NCBI GenBank assembly: GCA_964542915.1
Contig: CAZIVP010000004.1
Coordinates: 124,001-188,000 of the forward strand
DNA: 64,000 nucleotides
Source: CAZIVP01 sp964542915
Lineage (GTDB): Bacteria; Calditrichota; Calditrichia; Calditrichales; Calditrichaceae
Direction of reading: 5' to 3'
Every line of letters begins with the position of its first letter. The stretch's first letter is position 1. Positions 43,579 through 51,431 of the stretch are shown here, in pieces. Below the pieces are notes generated by a model that worked only from the letters and a program-made list of their open reading frames with translations, ran no database searches and was not told the DNA's origin. Position numbers and translations under genes: made by a program.

Positions 43579-46227
43579 TTACTTTACAACGATATTGACC
43601 AATTTATTGGGTATAACAATAATGCGTTGCACGGTTTTTTCCTTGATCCGCTTCTGTACATTGGGGTCGTCCAGCGCTTCTTTTTGCAAAGCCTCTTTCT
43701 CCGCAGCGGTATCACTGGCGACCTGAATGGTGGCCCGCAGTTTACCGTTTATCTGTACGGCAATTTCTTTGTAATCTTCTTTGATGTAGGCTTCGTCGTA
43801 TTGCGGCCAGCGGCTGAAAGCCAGTGAACCATCCCCTCCCATACGATGCCATAACTCTTCCGTAATATGGGGGGCAAACGGATTGAGCAATATCAAAAAT
43901 GATTGTAAGACCGTACGCGGCCGCTCCGGCCATTTATTGGCTTCGTTCACAAAGATCATCAGCGCCGAGATGGCCGTGTTAAACTGCAACTCTTCCACAT
44001 CCTCACTGACTTTCTTGATTGTTCGATGCAGCGTGCGCATCTCTTCGGCAGTGGGCGTGCGATCCACCACTTCCCTGCTCACATCGCCGCTTTGCTCGTC
44101 CACAATCAATCGCCAAACGCGGTTCAAAAAACGGTGTACGCCTTCGAGGCCTTTCATACTCCATGCTTTCATATCCTTCAGGGGACCCATAAACATTTCA
44201 TACAGACGTAATGAATCGGCGCCGTAATCACGAATAATGTTGTCAGGATTGATAACATTGCCGCGACTCTTACTCATTTTGAAAGCACGGGCATCCACCT
44301 GAATCTCCGGTTTATTTTTCAACACAAAATTTTCGCCTACTTTTTCCACATCCTCTTCACCGAGTTTTCGGACATTCAGTTTTTCGCCGGTATCCACATG
44401 GGCGCCGTCGTTTTGGACCTTAGTCACCGAAACGGGTTCTCCGTTTTCATCCAGGTACAGGTTCAGTTCCACTTCACCCAAAATCATACCCTGATGCACT
44501 AATTTTTGGAAGGGCTCCTTCGTCGAAACTACGCCGATATCATACAATACCTTATGCCAGAAACGGGCGTATAACAGGTGTAAAACCGAATGCTCGGCGC
44601 CGCCCACATATAAATCCACCGGCATCCAGTATTTTTCTTTATCGGGATCAATCAGACGCTCCCGGTTGTGGGGATCAATAAAACGCAGATAGTACCAGCA
44701 GGAGCCGGCCCATTGCGGCATCGTATTGAATTCCCGCCGGTAAATCACGCCGTCGATTTCGACATATTTCCAGTCATCCGGCGCATTGGAAAGCGGCGGC
44801 TGCGGCTCAGTAGCGTCGTCTTTATGCGCCGGTTGCGGCTTATAATCGGGCATCTCAGGCAACTCCAGGGGAAGGTCTTCCTCATTGAGCGGCACGATGC
44901 GGCTGTCTTCGCCGTGCAAAACAGGAAATGGTTCGCCCCAATAACGCTGGCGGCTGAACAACCAGTCGTGCAATTTATAGTTCACTTTATAGCGTCCGGC
45001 GCCCTGCTCTTCCAGCCATCGGGTAATCTCTTTCTTTGCTTCTTCCACATTCAATCCATCGATGCTGCAACGCTCACTGGATGAATTGATCAAGGTACCG
45101 TCACCTGTATATGCTTCTTTAGAAATATCGCCTCCTGAAATGACCTCACGAATCGGCAATTGATACATTTTGGCAAATTCATAATCGCGTTGATCGTGCG
45201 CGGGCACAGCCATAATGGCGCCGGTTCCGTAGCTGATCAAGACATAATCTGCCACCCAGACCGGAATATGCTCACCATTGGTGGGATTGACGGCGTAACC
45301 GCCGGTAAAAACGCCGGATTTACGTTTCTGAATTTCGGTGCGCTCCAGATCGCTTTTTTGCGCCGCCTGTTTCTTATAATGGCGTATCTCATCCCGTTTA
45401 TCCGGCGTTGTAACCAGATCCACCATGGGGTGTTCGGGCGCCAGCACCATGTAGGTAGCGCCGAAGAGTGTGTCCGGTCGCGTTGTAAATACCAGAATTT
45501 TCTCCTCTTCCCGGCCCGCAATGGGGAATTCAACCTCGGCGCCTTCGGAACGACCAATCCAGTTGCGCTGCATCTCTTTGGTGCTTTCCGGCCAATCCAA
45601 CTCTTCCAGATCTTCGAGAAGCCGGTCGGCGTAAGCGGTAATCTTCAACATCCATTGTCGCATCGGTCGCCGATAAACAGGATGACCGCCGCGTTCACTC
45701 TTACCGTCGATCACTTCTTCGTTGGCCAGCACGGTTCCCAGCGCCGGACACCAGTTCACCGGAACTTCAGCCATATAAGCCAAACCTTTTTTATAAAGTT
45801 GAAGAAATATCCATTGCGTCCACTTAAAATAGTTTGGATCGGTGGTATTGACCTGACGGTCCCAGTCATAAGAAAATCCGAAGGATTTTAATTGCTCCCG
45901 GAAGCGTACGATATTTTGTTCGGTCGTATCACGCGGATGGGTTCCGGTATCGATGGCGTACTGTTCGGCGGGCAGACCGAACGCATCCCAACCCATGGGA
46001 TGCAGCACGTTAAAGTCTTTCATGCGTTTATAGCGCGCCATGATATCGGTTGCGGTGTAACCTTCCGGATGCCCGACGTGCAGGCCGGCGCCGCTGGGAT
46101 ACGGGAACATGTCGAGTACATAAAATTTTGGTTTTTGATTGTCGGGTAAATCCGGGGTTTTAAACGTTTTATTTTCTTCCCAGAATGTTTGCCATTTTTT
46201 TTCGATTTCCCGAAACGGATAGGGCAT
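43579..46227 (-). CDS. leuS: Leucyl-tRNA synthetase
   Basis: Charges tRNA-Leu. The 882-residue protein is a class I synthetase of bacterial type: HIGH-like HVGH (50-53), a CP1 editing domain in the middle, an inserted segment with many charged residues about residue 450-490, and KMSKS in the second half. The ending IKEKTVQRIIVIPNKLVNIV is typical. CAGGAG lies five bases before the ATG. A promoter of matching type is seen at 46301-46329. Several long frames on the opposite strand are shadows of this gene. Confidence 0.96.
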   Translation of the reverse strand: MPYPFREIEKKWQTFWEENKTFKTPDLPDNQKPKFYVLDMFPYPSGAGLHVGHPEGYTATDIMARYKRMKDFNVLHPMGWDAFGLPAEQYAIDTGTHPRDTTEQNIVRFREQLKSFGFSYDWDRQVNTTDPNYFKWTQWIFLQLYKKGLAYMAEVPVNWCPALGTVLANEEVIDGKSERGGHPVYRRPMRQWMLKITAYADRLLEDLEELDWPESTKEMQRNWIGRSEGAEVEFPIAGREEEKILVFTTRPDTLFGATYMVLAPEHPMVDLVTTPDKRDEIRHYKKQAAQKSDLERTEIQKRKSGVFTGGYAVNPTNGEHIPVWVADYVLISYGTGAIMAVPAHDQRDYEFAKMYQLPIREVISGGDISKEAYTGDGTLINSSSERCSIDGLNVEEAKKEITRWLEEQGAGRYKVNYKLHDWLFSRQRYWGEPFPVLHGEDSRIVPLNEEDLPLELPEMPDYKPQPAHKDDATEPQPPLSNAPDDWKYVEIDGVIYRREFNTMPQWAGSCWYYLRFIDPHNRERLIDPDKEKYWMPVDLYVGGAEHSVLHLLYARFWHKVLYDIGVVSTKEPFQKLVHQGMILGEVELNLYLDENGEPVSVTKVQNDGAHVDTGEKLNVRKLGEEDVEKVGENFVLKNKPEIQVDARAFKMSKSRGNVINPDNIIRDYGADSLRLYEMFMGPLKDMKAWSMKGLEGVHRFLNRVWRLIVDEQSGDVSREVVDRTPTAEEMRTLHRTIKKVSEDVEELQFNTAISALMIFVNEANKWPERPRTVLQSFLILLNPFAPHITEELWHRMGGDGSLAFSRWPQYDEAYIKEDYKEIAVQINGKLRATIQVASDTAAEKEALQKEALDDPNVQKRIKEKTVQRIIVIPNKLVNIVVK

Positions 46228-46300
46228 AGCAACTCCTGTTTTCCTGTGGTGGTAACTCGGTTAAAAATCAAATATTTAATTTTATTAAAATTAAGCTTTG

Positions 46301-46329
46301 AAAATATAAAAATTAGCGGGGACTTTCAA
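46301..46329 (-). promoter_or_regulatory. Promoter before leuS
   Basis: On the - strand TTGAAA (46329-46324) and TATTTT (46306-46301) are 17 bases apart; an overlapping TATATT gives 15. About 75 bases separate it from the start codon. I looked for T-box features in this leader and found none. Confidence 0.5.
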
Positions 46330-46427
46330 GATCAATTTAAAATGAAAGCTTTATAAAAGGCCGGGATTCTATAAAATGCGGAGTTTAAATACTATGAATA
46401 TGTTTTACTATGGAAAACGGATTTTAA

Positions 46428-47075
46428 TTAATCAGGGGCATCATTGCTTTTATATGCACTGACGACAACAAAAGAACCGCTTCCATATCCCTCAAGCACC
46501 TGATCCACCTCATTAACTTTCGCAAGGGTTTTGAATAGTGTTTGCGTATACCGGAATCCCTTTAAACCGCTTTGTTTCATGTACCCACCAACTTCATCAA
46601 CGGAATAAAATGTGGCATGGCAATAAAAAACATTTTGTTGTTTTTCCTGCTGGTATATAATTCCGAGCGGACGCTCCCTGTCGATCAGTCCAATGATTAA
46701 CTTACCGCCCGGTTTGACGATACGAACGCCTTCACTGATTGATTTTTTAGCATCGTCCACAAAACAGATCGTTGTTATGAGCAAAACAAAATCATAAAAA
46801 TTATTCAAAAATGGTAAGCGTTCGGCTGCGCCTTCCACCACGGTTACGCCTCTTTTTACAGCCAGAGCTCGCATTTTAGCGGAAGGCTCCAAACCGTAAT
46901 GTATACCCAGTGGTTCAGCGAACAGATCGCTTCCCACGCCGATTTCCAGCCCGAAGCCCTTATCGGGTAAATGTTTGTGAACAGCTTCGATTTCGGCCTG
47001 AAAAACATACCTGTGTTCTCTAAACCATTGCTCATAGCGTTCCGAATATTGTTCGAAAGGTTCAATTTTGGACAT
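46428..47075 (-). CDS. SAM-dependent methyltransferase, class I (Methyltransf_11 type)
   Basis: A 215-residue enzyme with the SAM-binding GLEIGVGSDLFAEPLG (about residue 42-57), an acidic residue in GLEPSAKM, EGAAERLPF, and the post-motif VKPGGKLIIGLIDR. It has the wording of small UbiE/Methyltransf_11 proteins of anaerobes. The common GVGTGRF is GVGSDLF here. The substrate is unknown. It lies 18 bases after the cupin gene in the same direction. Confidence 0.85.
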   Translation of the reverse strand: MSKIEPFEQYSERYEQWFREHRYVFQAEIEAVHKHLPDKGFGLEIGVGSDLFAEPLGIHYGLEPSAKMRALAVKRGVTVVEGAAERLPFLNNFYDFVLLITTICFVDDAKKSISEGVRIVKPGGKLIIGLIDRERPLGIIYQQEKQQNVFYCHATFYSVDEVGGYMKQSGLKGFRYTQTLFKTLAKVNEVDQVLEGYGSGSFVVVSAYKSNDAPD

Positions 47076-47093
47076 AATCGTGTCGTCCGAACT

Positions 47094-47405
47094 TTAATGC
47101 CAGACAACCAAAATTTCCGCTCCGGTTTGCGACGTGAATGGACCGTGGGTCATGCCAGCATGAATAAGCTGGTAGGTACCCTGGCTATACACCTGGTCAT
47201 CAATTTCGTATTGCCCCTTCAGTATGAAATGCTGTTCGTTTTTAATATGCGTATGGCCCTCGAGACGAAAGCCCTGCGGAATCTTAAGTAGAACGGTTCT
47301 TCCCTCTTTATCGTTGCGCAGGATTTTCATCTTTGTACCTTCGGGGTAGGCATCGCCTGCTTCTTCCCATTCCATCGCATTACAGTTGACGATCATATCT
47401 AACAT
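47094..47405 (-). CDS. Small cupin protein
   Basis: A 103-residue single-domain cupin with metal ligands in GHTHIKNEQHFILKG (His-x-His...Glu...His) and the second motif PFTSQTGAEILVV. It resembles ChrR-like cupin domains without the anti-sigma part. The ATG at 47405 follows AAAGGAGGG; the frame is open for 14 codons further upstream, but without a site. Probably co-transcribed with the methyltransferase behind it. Confidence 0.82.
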   Translation of the reverse strand: MLDMIVNCNAMEWEEAGDAYPEGTKMKILRNDKEGRTVLLKIPQGFRLEGHTHIKNEQHFILKGQYEIDDQVYSQGTYQLIHAGMTHGPFTSQTGAEILVVWH

Positions 47406-47494
47406 TATTACCCTCCTTTTAAATAAAAAATGCGACATACGGATCAACCAAATAAAATTCCATTAATGGGTTAATCGAACATGGATTCTAAATA

Positions 47495-47734
47495 TCATTC
47501 AGAGCCCCAGTTCTTATAGTTGATATGTTCCTGTTCTTCGATTTGGGATTCATTGGCCTTCAACGTAAGAGATTTCACCACTTTACAGGGACCATGCAGA
47601 CGGACGATAGCGTCAAAATTGGTTGATTCATCTTCAGCCACCATTTCAATCGCTTCTTCAAGGTTAGAGGCATAAACGGTTTTTTCTCCAAGTGCTTTAA
47701 ACTGACAAAATACCTGGTATTTTTTTTGCTTCAT
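47495..47734 (-). CDS. Small protein, unknown function
   Basis: A 79-residue protein beginning MKQKKYQVFCQFKALGEKTVYASNLEEA-like (short helix-strand pattern) and ending in an acidic, Glu-rich tail. The start at 47734 is backed by GGGAGG seven bases before it; a frame of 55 more codons upstream reaches into the AT-rich leader and lacks a site. Two Cys are present. I do not recognise the family. It precedes the cupin gene by 89 bases. Confidence 0.65.
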   Translation of the reverse strand: MKQKKYQVFCQFKALGEKTVYASNLEEAIEMVAEDESTNFDAIVRLHGPCKVVKSLTLKANESQIEEQEHINYKNWGSE

Positions 47735-48156
47735 TTTAAACCTCCCTTCACGGGCTTTTCTATAAAAAAAACTTAAATCTATATTTTTATTGTAATAAGG
47801 ATTCCAGGAAATGGTATCTAAGCGTTCTGAAATATGTTCTTGTTTACGATAGTGTATTGCGAGGATGGTAATAGCAGCGAAATATGATGAACGGTTCATG
47901 ATTCCACCTCTCGAGTGGAATACTTACTGTGTGTGCTTCTTTTAATTTAGATGCCGGTATTTTGACGTTGATACAGAGAACAGCGCATTTATGTTAAAAA
48001 TGTCATTTTTCAGGTGCGTATTCAACAATTCTGTAATTGTTTCGTTTTGATTTCAACCTGTCATTTTCACCATTGAATATCTGCCGATTAAAAAGGTTCT
48101 ATGTGGAAATGTTTAGAGGAAACGAACTTTACTGTTATTTTATGATGAGGAATACT
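47735..48156. other. Intergenic stretch before tRNA-Pro(CGG)
   Basis: About 420 bases with no convincing gene. It holds an inverted repeat ATTCCAC/GTGGAAT at 47901-47907 and 47915-47921. The rest is AT-rich and seems to be leader for the - strand genes and upstream DNA for the tRNA promoter. Confidence 0.55.
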
Positions 48157-48185
48157 TTGACAAAAATTGATTTTTACAGTATATT
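48157..48185 (+). promoter_or_regulatory. Strong sigma70-type promoter for tRNA-Pro(CGG)
   Basis: TTGACA at 48157-48162 and TATATT at 48180-48185 are exactly 17 bases apart, and the tRNA starts 17 bases after the -10 box. With the promoter at 14781 it defines the best consensus in this window. Confidence 0.8.
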
Positions 48186-48201
48186 AAGATTTTGAAATTT
48201 T

Positions 48202-48279
<78 letters not shown>

Positions 48280-48306
48280 TCTTTATGGCTCATCAATGCG
48301 TTTCGG

Positions 48307-49197
48307 TTATTTTTTCTCTCCAAATTTTAATGAAATCAACATACCCGCGATAAATGTCAAACAGGCGCCTGCTCCATTCCAACTTATTTCAAATCCCGGA
48401 TAAATCTGATAGAACGATCCGATCAGTAAGCCCAGAATCAGATACATGGTAATCGCCGGATAATGCTTGAGCGCCCAGCTCATGAGGCGCGCAAAACCGA
48501 GGATGCCTATTACAACGCCCACGCTCAGCGCAGCGAGTATCAGCAAGGGTACTTGCAGTTCGGTGGTAATACCCTTTCCGACCAGCGCGTCGCTCAACTG
48601 CGAGAGCGCATCCAATACGGTACGATAAGCGCCCAGCATGAGAAGTATGAACGAACCGCTTATGCCGGGAATAATCATGGCCGAGGCGGCCAGAGCACCG
48701 GACAGAGTGAAATAGAGATAATTGACAAAAGCGAAATTACGGTAATCGATACTGGCTTTTGCGGTTTCATTTCCACCGCCTTGCAGGATGGCCAGCGCCA
48801 CAACCAGAGCGATCCCGACCATAAGCGCCAATCCGCGCGACCATTGAAAACGCATGTCTTCGTGTGTGCGCACCACCACCGGGATACTACCCAGAATGAG
48901 CCCCATAAAAAAATAGAGGGTTATAAGCGGGTAATGGTCAAACGACCAGGTTAGGGCTTTTGCAAGCGAAAGTATGGCGACGATGGCGCCTGTAAAAAGT
49001 ATCAACAAAAATCGGATATACACCCAGCGCCTTTCACGATCAGTTATAAAGTTGCCCAACGCCTCCATTAAATCTTCGTAAATTCCGAATACAACCGCCA
49101 TTGTTCCGCCGCTGACGCCGGGAATGATATTTGCAACGCCCATCACCCCGCCCACGATAATCAACCGAATCCAATAGCGCAGGCCTGCTGTTACCAT
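48307..49197 (-). CDS. DUF368 membrane protein (PopT-like)
   Basis: A 296-residue protein with about eight to ten membrane helices and the two inverted DUF368 repeats, each with GV(S)GGTMAV / PGISGSFILLMLG-like wording (ANIIPGVSGGTMAVVFGIYE near residue 22; MIIPGISGSFILLMLGAY near 165). Other DUF368 proteins (PopT) have been shown to return undecaprenyl-phosphate across the inner membrane, so this one probably recycles the cell-wall lipid carrier. AAGGAG precedes the ATG, which overlaps the end of pcm by seven bases. Confidence 0.85.
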   Translation of the reverse strand: MVTAGLRYWIRLIIVGGVMGVANIIPGVSGGTMAVVFGIYEDLMEALGNFITDRERRWVYIRFLLILFTGAIVAILSLAKALTWSFDHYPLITLYFFMGLILGSIPVVVRTHEDMRFQWSRGLALMVGIALVVALAILQGGGNETAKASIDYRNFAFVNYLYFTLSGALAASAMIIPGISGSFILLMLGAYRTVLDALSQLSDALVGKGITTELQVPLLILAALSVGVVIGILGFARLMSWALKHYPAITMYLILGLLIGSFYQIYPGFEISWNGAGACLTFIAGMLISLKFGEKK

Positions 49198-49832
49198 CCC
49201 TGTGCTCCTTTTAATGGTACGAATTTTAACCGTTCAATCACCTGTTTCGTTATTTCGTTCATGTCTTTCAGGTACAGAATCAGTTCCTGATTTTCCCGGT
49301 CGCCCACGGGAATCAGAAGTTTTCCGTTATTATTTAATTGGTTAAATAGATTTTCCGGGACGACGGGCGCGCCTGCGGTAACAATAATGACGTCGAAAGG
49401 CGCAAAATTTTGCCAGCCAAGACTGCCGTCGCCACTCCGAAGCACACAGTGATAGTTTAGCCTTCGCAAGCGATCTTCGGCGGCGCGAACCAACGCTTTG
49501 TGTTGTTCAACCGAAAAGACTTGCGCCCCTAAAGCACACAGCACGGCTGCCTGGTAACCGGAACCGGTACCGATTTCCAGAATTCGTTCTCCCCTTTGTA
49601 CGTTTAAGGATTGGGTCATGACTGCCACCGTATAAGGATGAGATATGGTTTGACCATACCCAATGGGCAACGCCTTTTCTTCATATGCCTGAAACTCCAT
49701 CCCTGCCGCAACAAACTCATGACGCGGTACGCGGCGCATGGCCTGTAATACACGTTCGTCATTTATTCCCCGGGATTTCAGACGTTCGATCATGGCATGA
49801 ATGTGTTTCTCATAGCGCATATTCAATGTCAT
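49191..49832 (-). CDS. pcm: Protein-L-isoaspartate O-methyltransferase
   Basis: Starts repair of isoaspartyl damage in aged proteins. The 213-residue protein has VPRHEFV, the YGQTISHPYTVAVM segment that holds the substrate loop, the SAM site EIGTGSGYQAAVL, and the later DVIIVTAGAP. These are standard for PCMT. It overlaps the glycosyltransferase before it by four bases and DUF368 after it by seven, so the three form one unit. Confidence 0.95.
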   Translation of the reverse strand: MTLNMRYEKHIHAMIERLKSRGINDERVLQAMRRVPRHEFVAAGMEFQAYEEKALPIGYGQTISHPYTVAVMTQSLNVQRGERILEIGTGSGYQAAVLCALGAQVFSVEQHKALVRAAEDRLRRLNYHCVLRSGDGSLGWQNFAPFDVIIVTAGAPVVPENLFNQLNNNGKLLIPVGDRENQELILYLKDMNEITKQVIERLKFVPLKGAQGW

Positions 49833-50506
49833 TTCACTAATTCTCGAATGATTAAACGGATAAAGCGAAAAGTGTCGTTCCAGTGCCGGATATACGAATG
49901 ATGCCCGTTATAAACGGTAGGAATGTTCACGAAGTCAATTTTAAATCCGGCTCTTGCCGAACGCAGTATGAACTCACTCTCCATCTGGAAACCGTTTTCA
50001 TTTAATTGTATGATTTCCAAAACGGAACGATGAATCAGACGAAATCCGCACTGGCTATCGGGAATGGTTTGTTTTGTGAGTCGGCTTATCAAAAAGGAAG
50101 ATAACCGGTTCGAGATTATGCGCGGAAGCGGCATGCTTCCCGGCTTTTTGTCACGATTGCCGATAATGATTTTACTGTCCGACGATCGGGCTTTTATTAA
50201 AAACTGATCCACGGCGGAAACGGGGTGTTGTAAATCGGCGTCCATACACAACAGATAATCGCTATGGTTGGTTTGGCGAAAATTCGTAAAACCACGCCGA
50301 AGAGCGTATCCCTTACCCCTGTTTTTCTCAAAGGTCGTCACACGCGCACCGCCTGCTTTTGCTTCTTCTGTGGTCAGGTCGTGCGAACCATCATCGATAA
50401 TATAAATAACATTGGGCGGTACGGATAGACCAGCGATTCGCCTCAGTAGCTTCGGAAGGGTATTCTGTGCATTATAAGCCGCAATAAGAATGTCGTATTT
50501 AATCAT
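49829..50506 (-). CDS. Family 2 glycosyltransferase
   Basis: A 225-residue GT-A enzyme: ILIAAYNAQNTLPKLL at the start, IDDGSHDLT, the metal-binding MDADLQHP and SQCGFRLI. It lacks membrane helices, and resembles dolichol-phosphate-mannose-synthase-like GT2 enzymes that build on lipid carriers, which would suit its operon with DUF368. The same frame is open for 45 codons upstream, but that part runs through a terminator and the tRNA-Pro gene, so the start must be the ATG at 50506 (or 50527). Confidence 0.88.
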   Translation of the reverse strand: MIKYDILIAAYNAQNTLPKLLRRIAGLSVPPNVIYIIDDGSHDLTTEEAKAGGARVTTFEKNRGKGYALRRGFTNFRQTNHSDYLLCMDADLQHPVSAVDQFLIKARSSDSKIIIGNRDKKPGSMPLPRIISNRLSSFLISRLTKQTIPDSQCGFRLIHRSVLEIIQLNENGFQMESEFILRSARAGFKIDFVNIPTVYNGHHSYIRHWNDTFRFIRLIIRELVK

Positions 50507-50537
50507 GAAACACTCTTGATAAGCCATCCAAATCCAT

Positions 50538-50570
50538 AAAAAAAATGGGGATTGGTAAAATCCCCATTTT
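50538..50570 (-). terminator. Rho-independent terminator after tRNA-Pro(GGG)
   Basis: Read on the - strand, AAAATGGGGATT (50570-50559) pairs with AATCCCCATTTT (50553-50542), a 12-bp perfect stem with a five-base loop, followed by TTTT. It separates the tRNA from the glycosyltransferase. Confidence 0.85.
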
Positions 50571-50573
50571 CCG

Positions 50574-50647
50574 TCGGAGCGACTGGATTTGAACCAGCGA
50601 CCCCTTGAACCCCATTCAAGTGCGCTACCGGACTGCGCCACGCTCCG
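50574..50647 (-). tRNA. tRNA-Pro (anticodon GGG)
   Basis: Acceptor CGGAGCG/CGCTCCG, D-arm GCGC...GCGC, anticodon stem CTTGA/TCAAG with loop ATGGGGT (anticodon GGG, reading CCC and CCU), T-arm GCTGG TTCAAAT CCAGT. Length 74. The bases after the discriminator A are CGG, so CCA is not encoded. Confidence 0.95.
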
Positions 50648-50697
50648 ATCAATGATTCAATTTATAAAACTTGCATCCTGAAATCAAATATCAAACA

Positions 50698-51123
50698 TCA
50701 GTCCGATTGTAATATTTTTACGATAGATTTTAATTCGGCTATCACATCGCTCAATTGCGCTTTTACATTTTCATGATGTGGTTGTTCCGCATGTTTCTTT
50801 GTATTACTGCTCTTTTTGCTTTCATTGGTAGTCATGCGACCTCCGTATTTCGTTTTTTCTTCGGACACAGATTTTAGCAATGCTTTCTTTTTTTGAAGTT
50901 GTTGGCGGGCTCCGCGTATAGTAAATCCCTCCTCATATAACAATGATTTAATCGCTTCTAGGAGTTCCACGTCTTTGTCGCTGTACTGGCGATTGCCGCC
51001 GCTCGATTTTAACGGTTGCAATGGTTCAAAAACGGTCTCCCAGTAGCGTAGCACCGATTGCGGCAATTCCAGAATTTCGGCCACCTGGCCAATGGTATAA
51101 TATACCGGTTTCGTTCTTTCCAT
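50698..51123 (-). CDS. MerR-family transcription regulator
   Basis: A 141-residue protein with an N-terminal winged helix-turn-helix: YYTIGQVAEILELPQSVLRYWE then SSGGNRQYSDKDVELLEAIKSLL (about 8-70). The rest is Lys/Glu/Asn-rich and probably a coiled coil (about 105-141). It has no Cys ligands for metal. This type, close to MlrA-like single-effector-free regulators, is common next to RNA or division genes in many phyla. Its target is unknown. GGAGG lies only two bases from the ATG, a tight spacing. Confidence 0.87.
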   Translation of the reverse strand: MERTKPVYYTIGQVAEILELPQSVLRYWETVFEPLQPLKSSGGNRQYSDKDVELLEAIKSLLYEEGFTIRGARQQLQKKKALLKSVSEEKTKYGGRMTTNESKKSSNTKKHAEQPHHENVKAQLSDVIAELKSIVKILQSD

Positions 51124-51431
51124 AGCCTCCAGCCAATCTTAAGTTGCCATTGAAATTATTTACAATAGTACTTGAAATGCAAATGGATTTTGGAATTTAT
51201 GTCTGAATTTGAACATTCGTTTTCTATTAGGATTCGCCATTTCAATGCGCAAACCTTTGAATGTTAATGATCAATAATCGGTTCAGAAGAATTGAAAAAG
51301 ATTTCAGAAACCCTATGCGGACTCTGCTTTCTTTCTTGACATTGATTCCTTTGACAAGTAGTTTTACAACTTATTTTTTACAAAAAATCCGATAACACGC
51401 TCGCCAACAACTATTAAATAAAGGAGTTTGT
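51124..51431. other. Divergent gap between MerR and OPT genes
   Basis: 308 AT-rich bases that hold the promoters of both genes. Two TTGACA copies (51336-51341 and 51351-51356) stand before the OPT gene; the second has TATTTT 15 bases on. No ORF or RNA gene is apparent. Confidence 0.5.

Noticed and set aside
44668..45891. Long + strand frames (138 and 243 codons) inside leuS
   Set aside because: They lie wholly opposite the conserved leuS gene, lack ribosome sites and read like antisense shadows.
46228..46427. T-box riboswitch before leuS (also looked for before asnS and pheS)
   Set aside because: No T-box sequence or specifier hairpin could be read in these leaders.
47735..47899. Upstream extension of the small protein gene at 47495
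   Set aside because: The strong GGGAGG site fixes the start at 47734; the upstream codons lie in AT-rich leader DNA.
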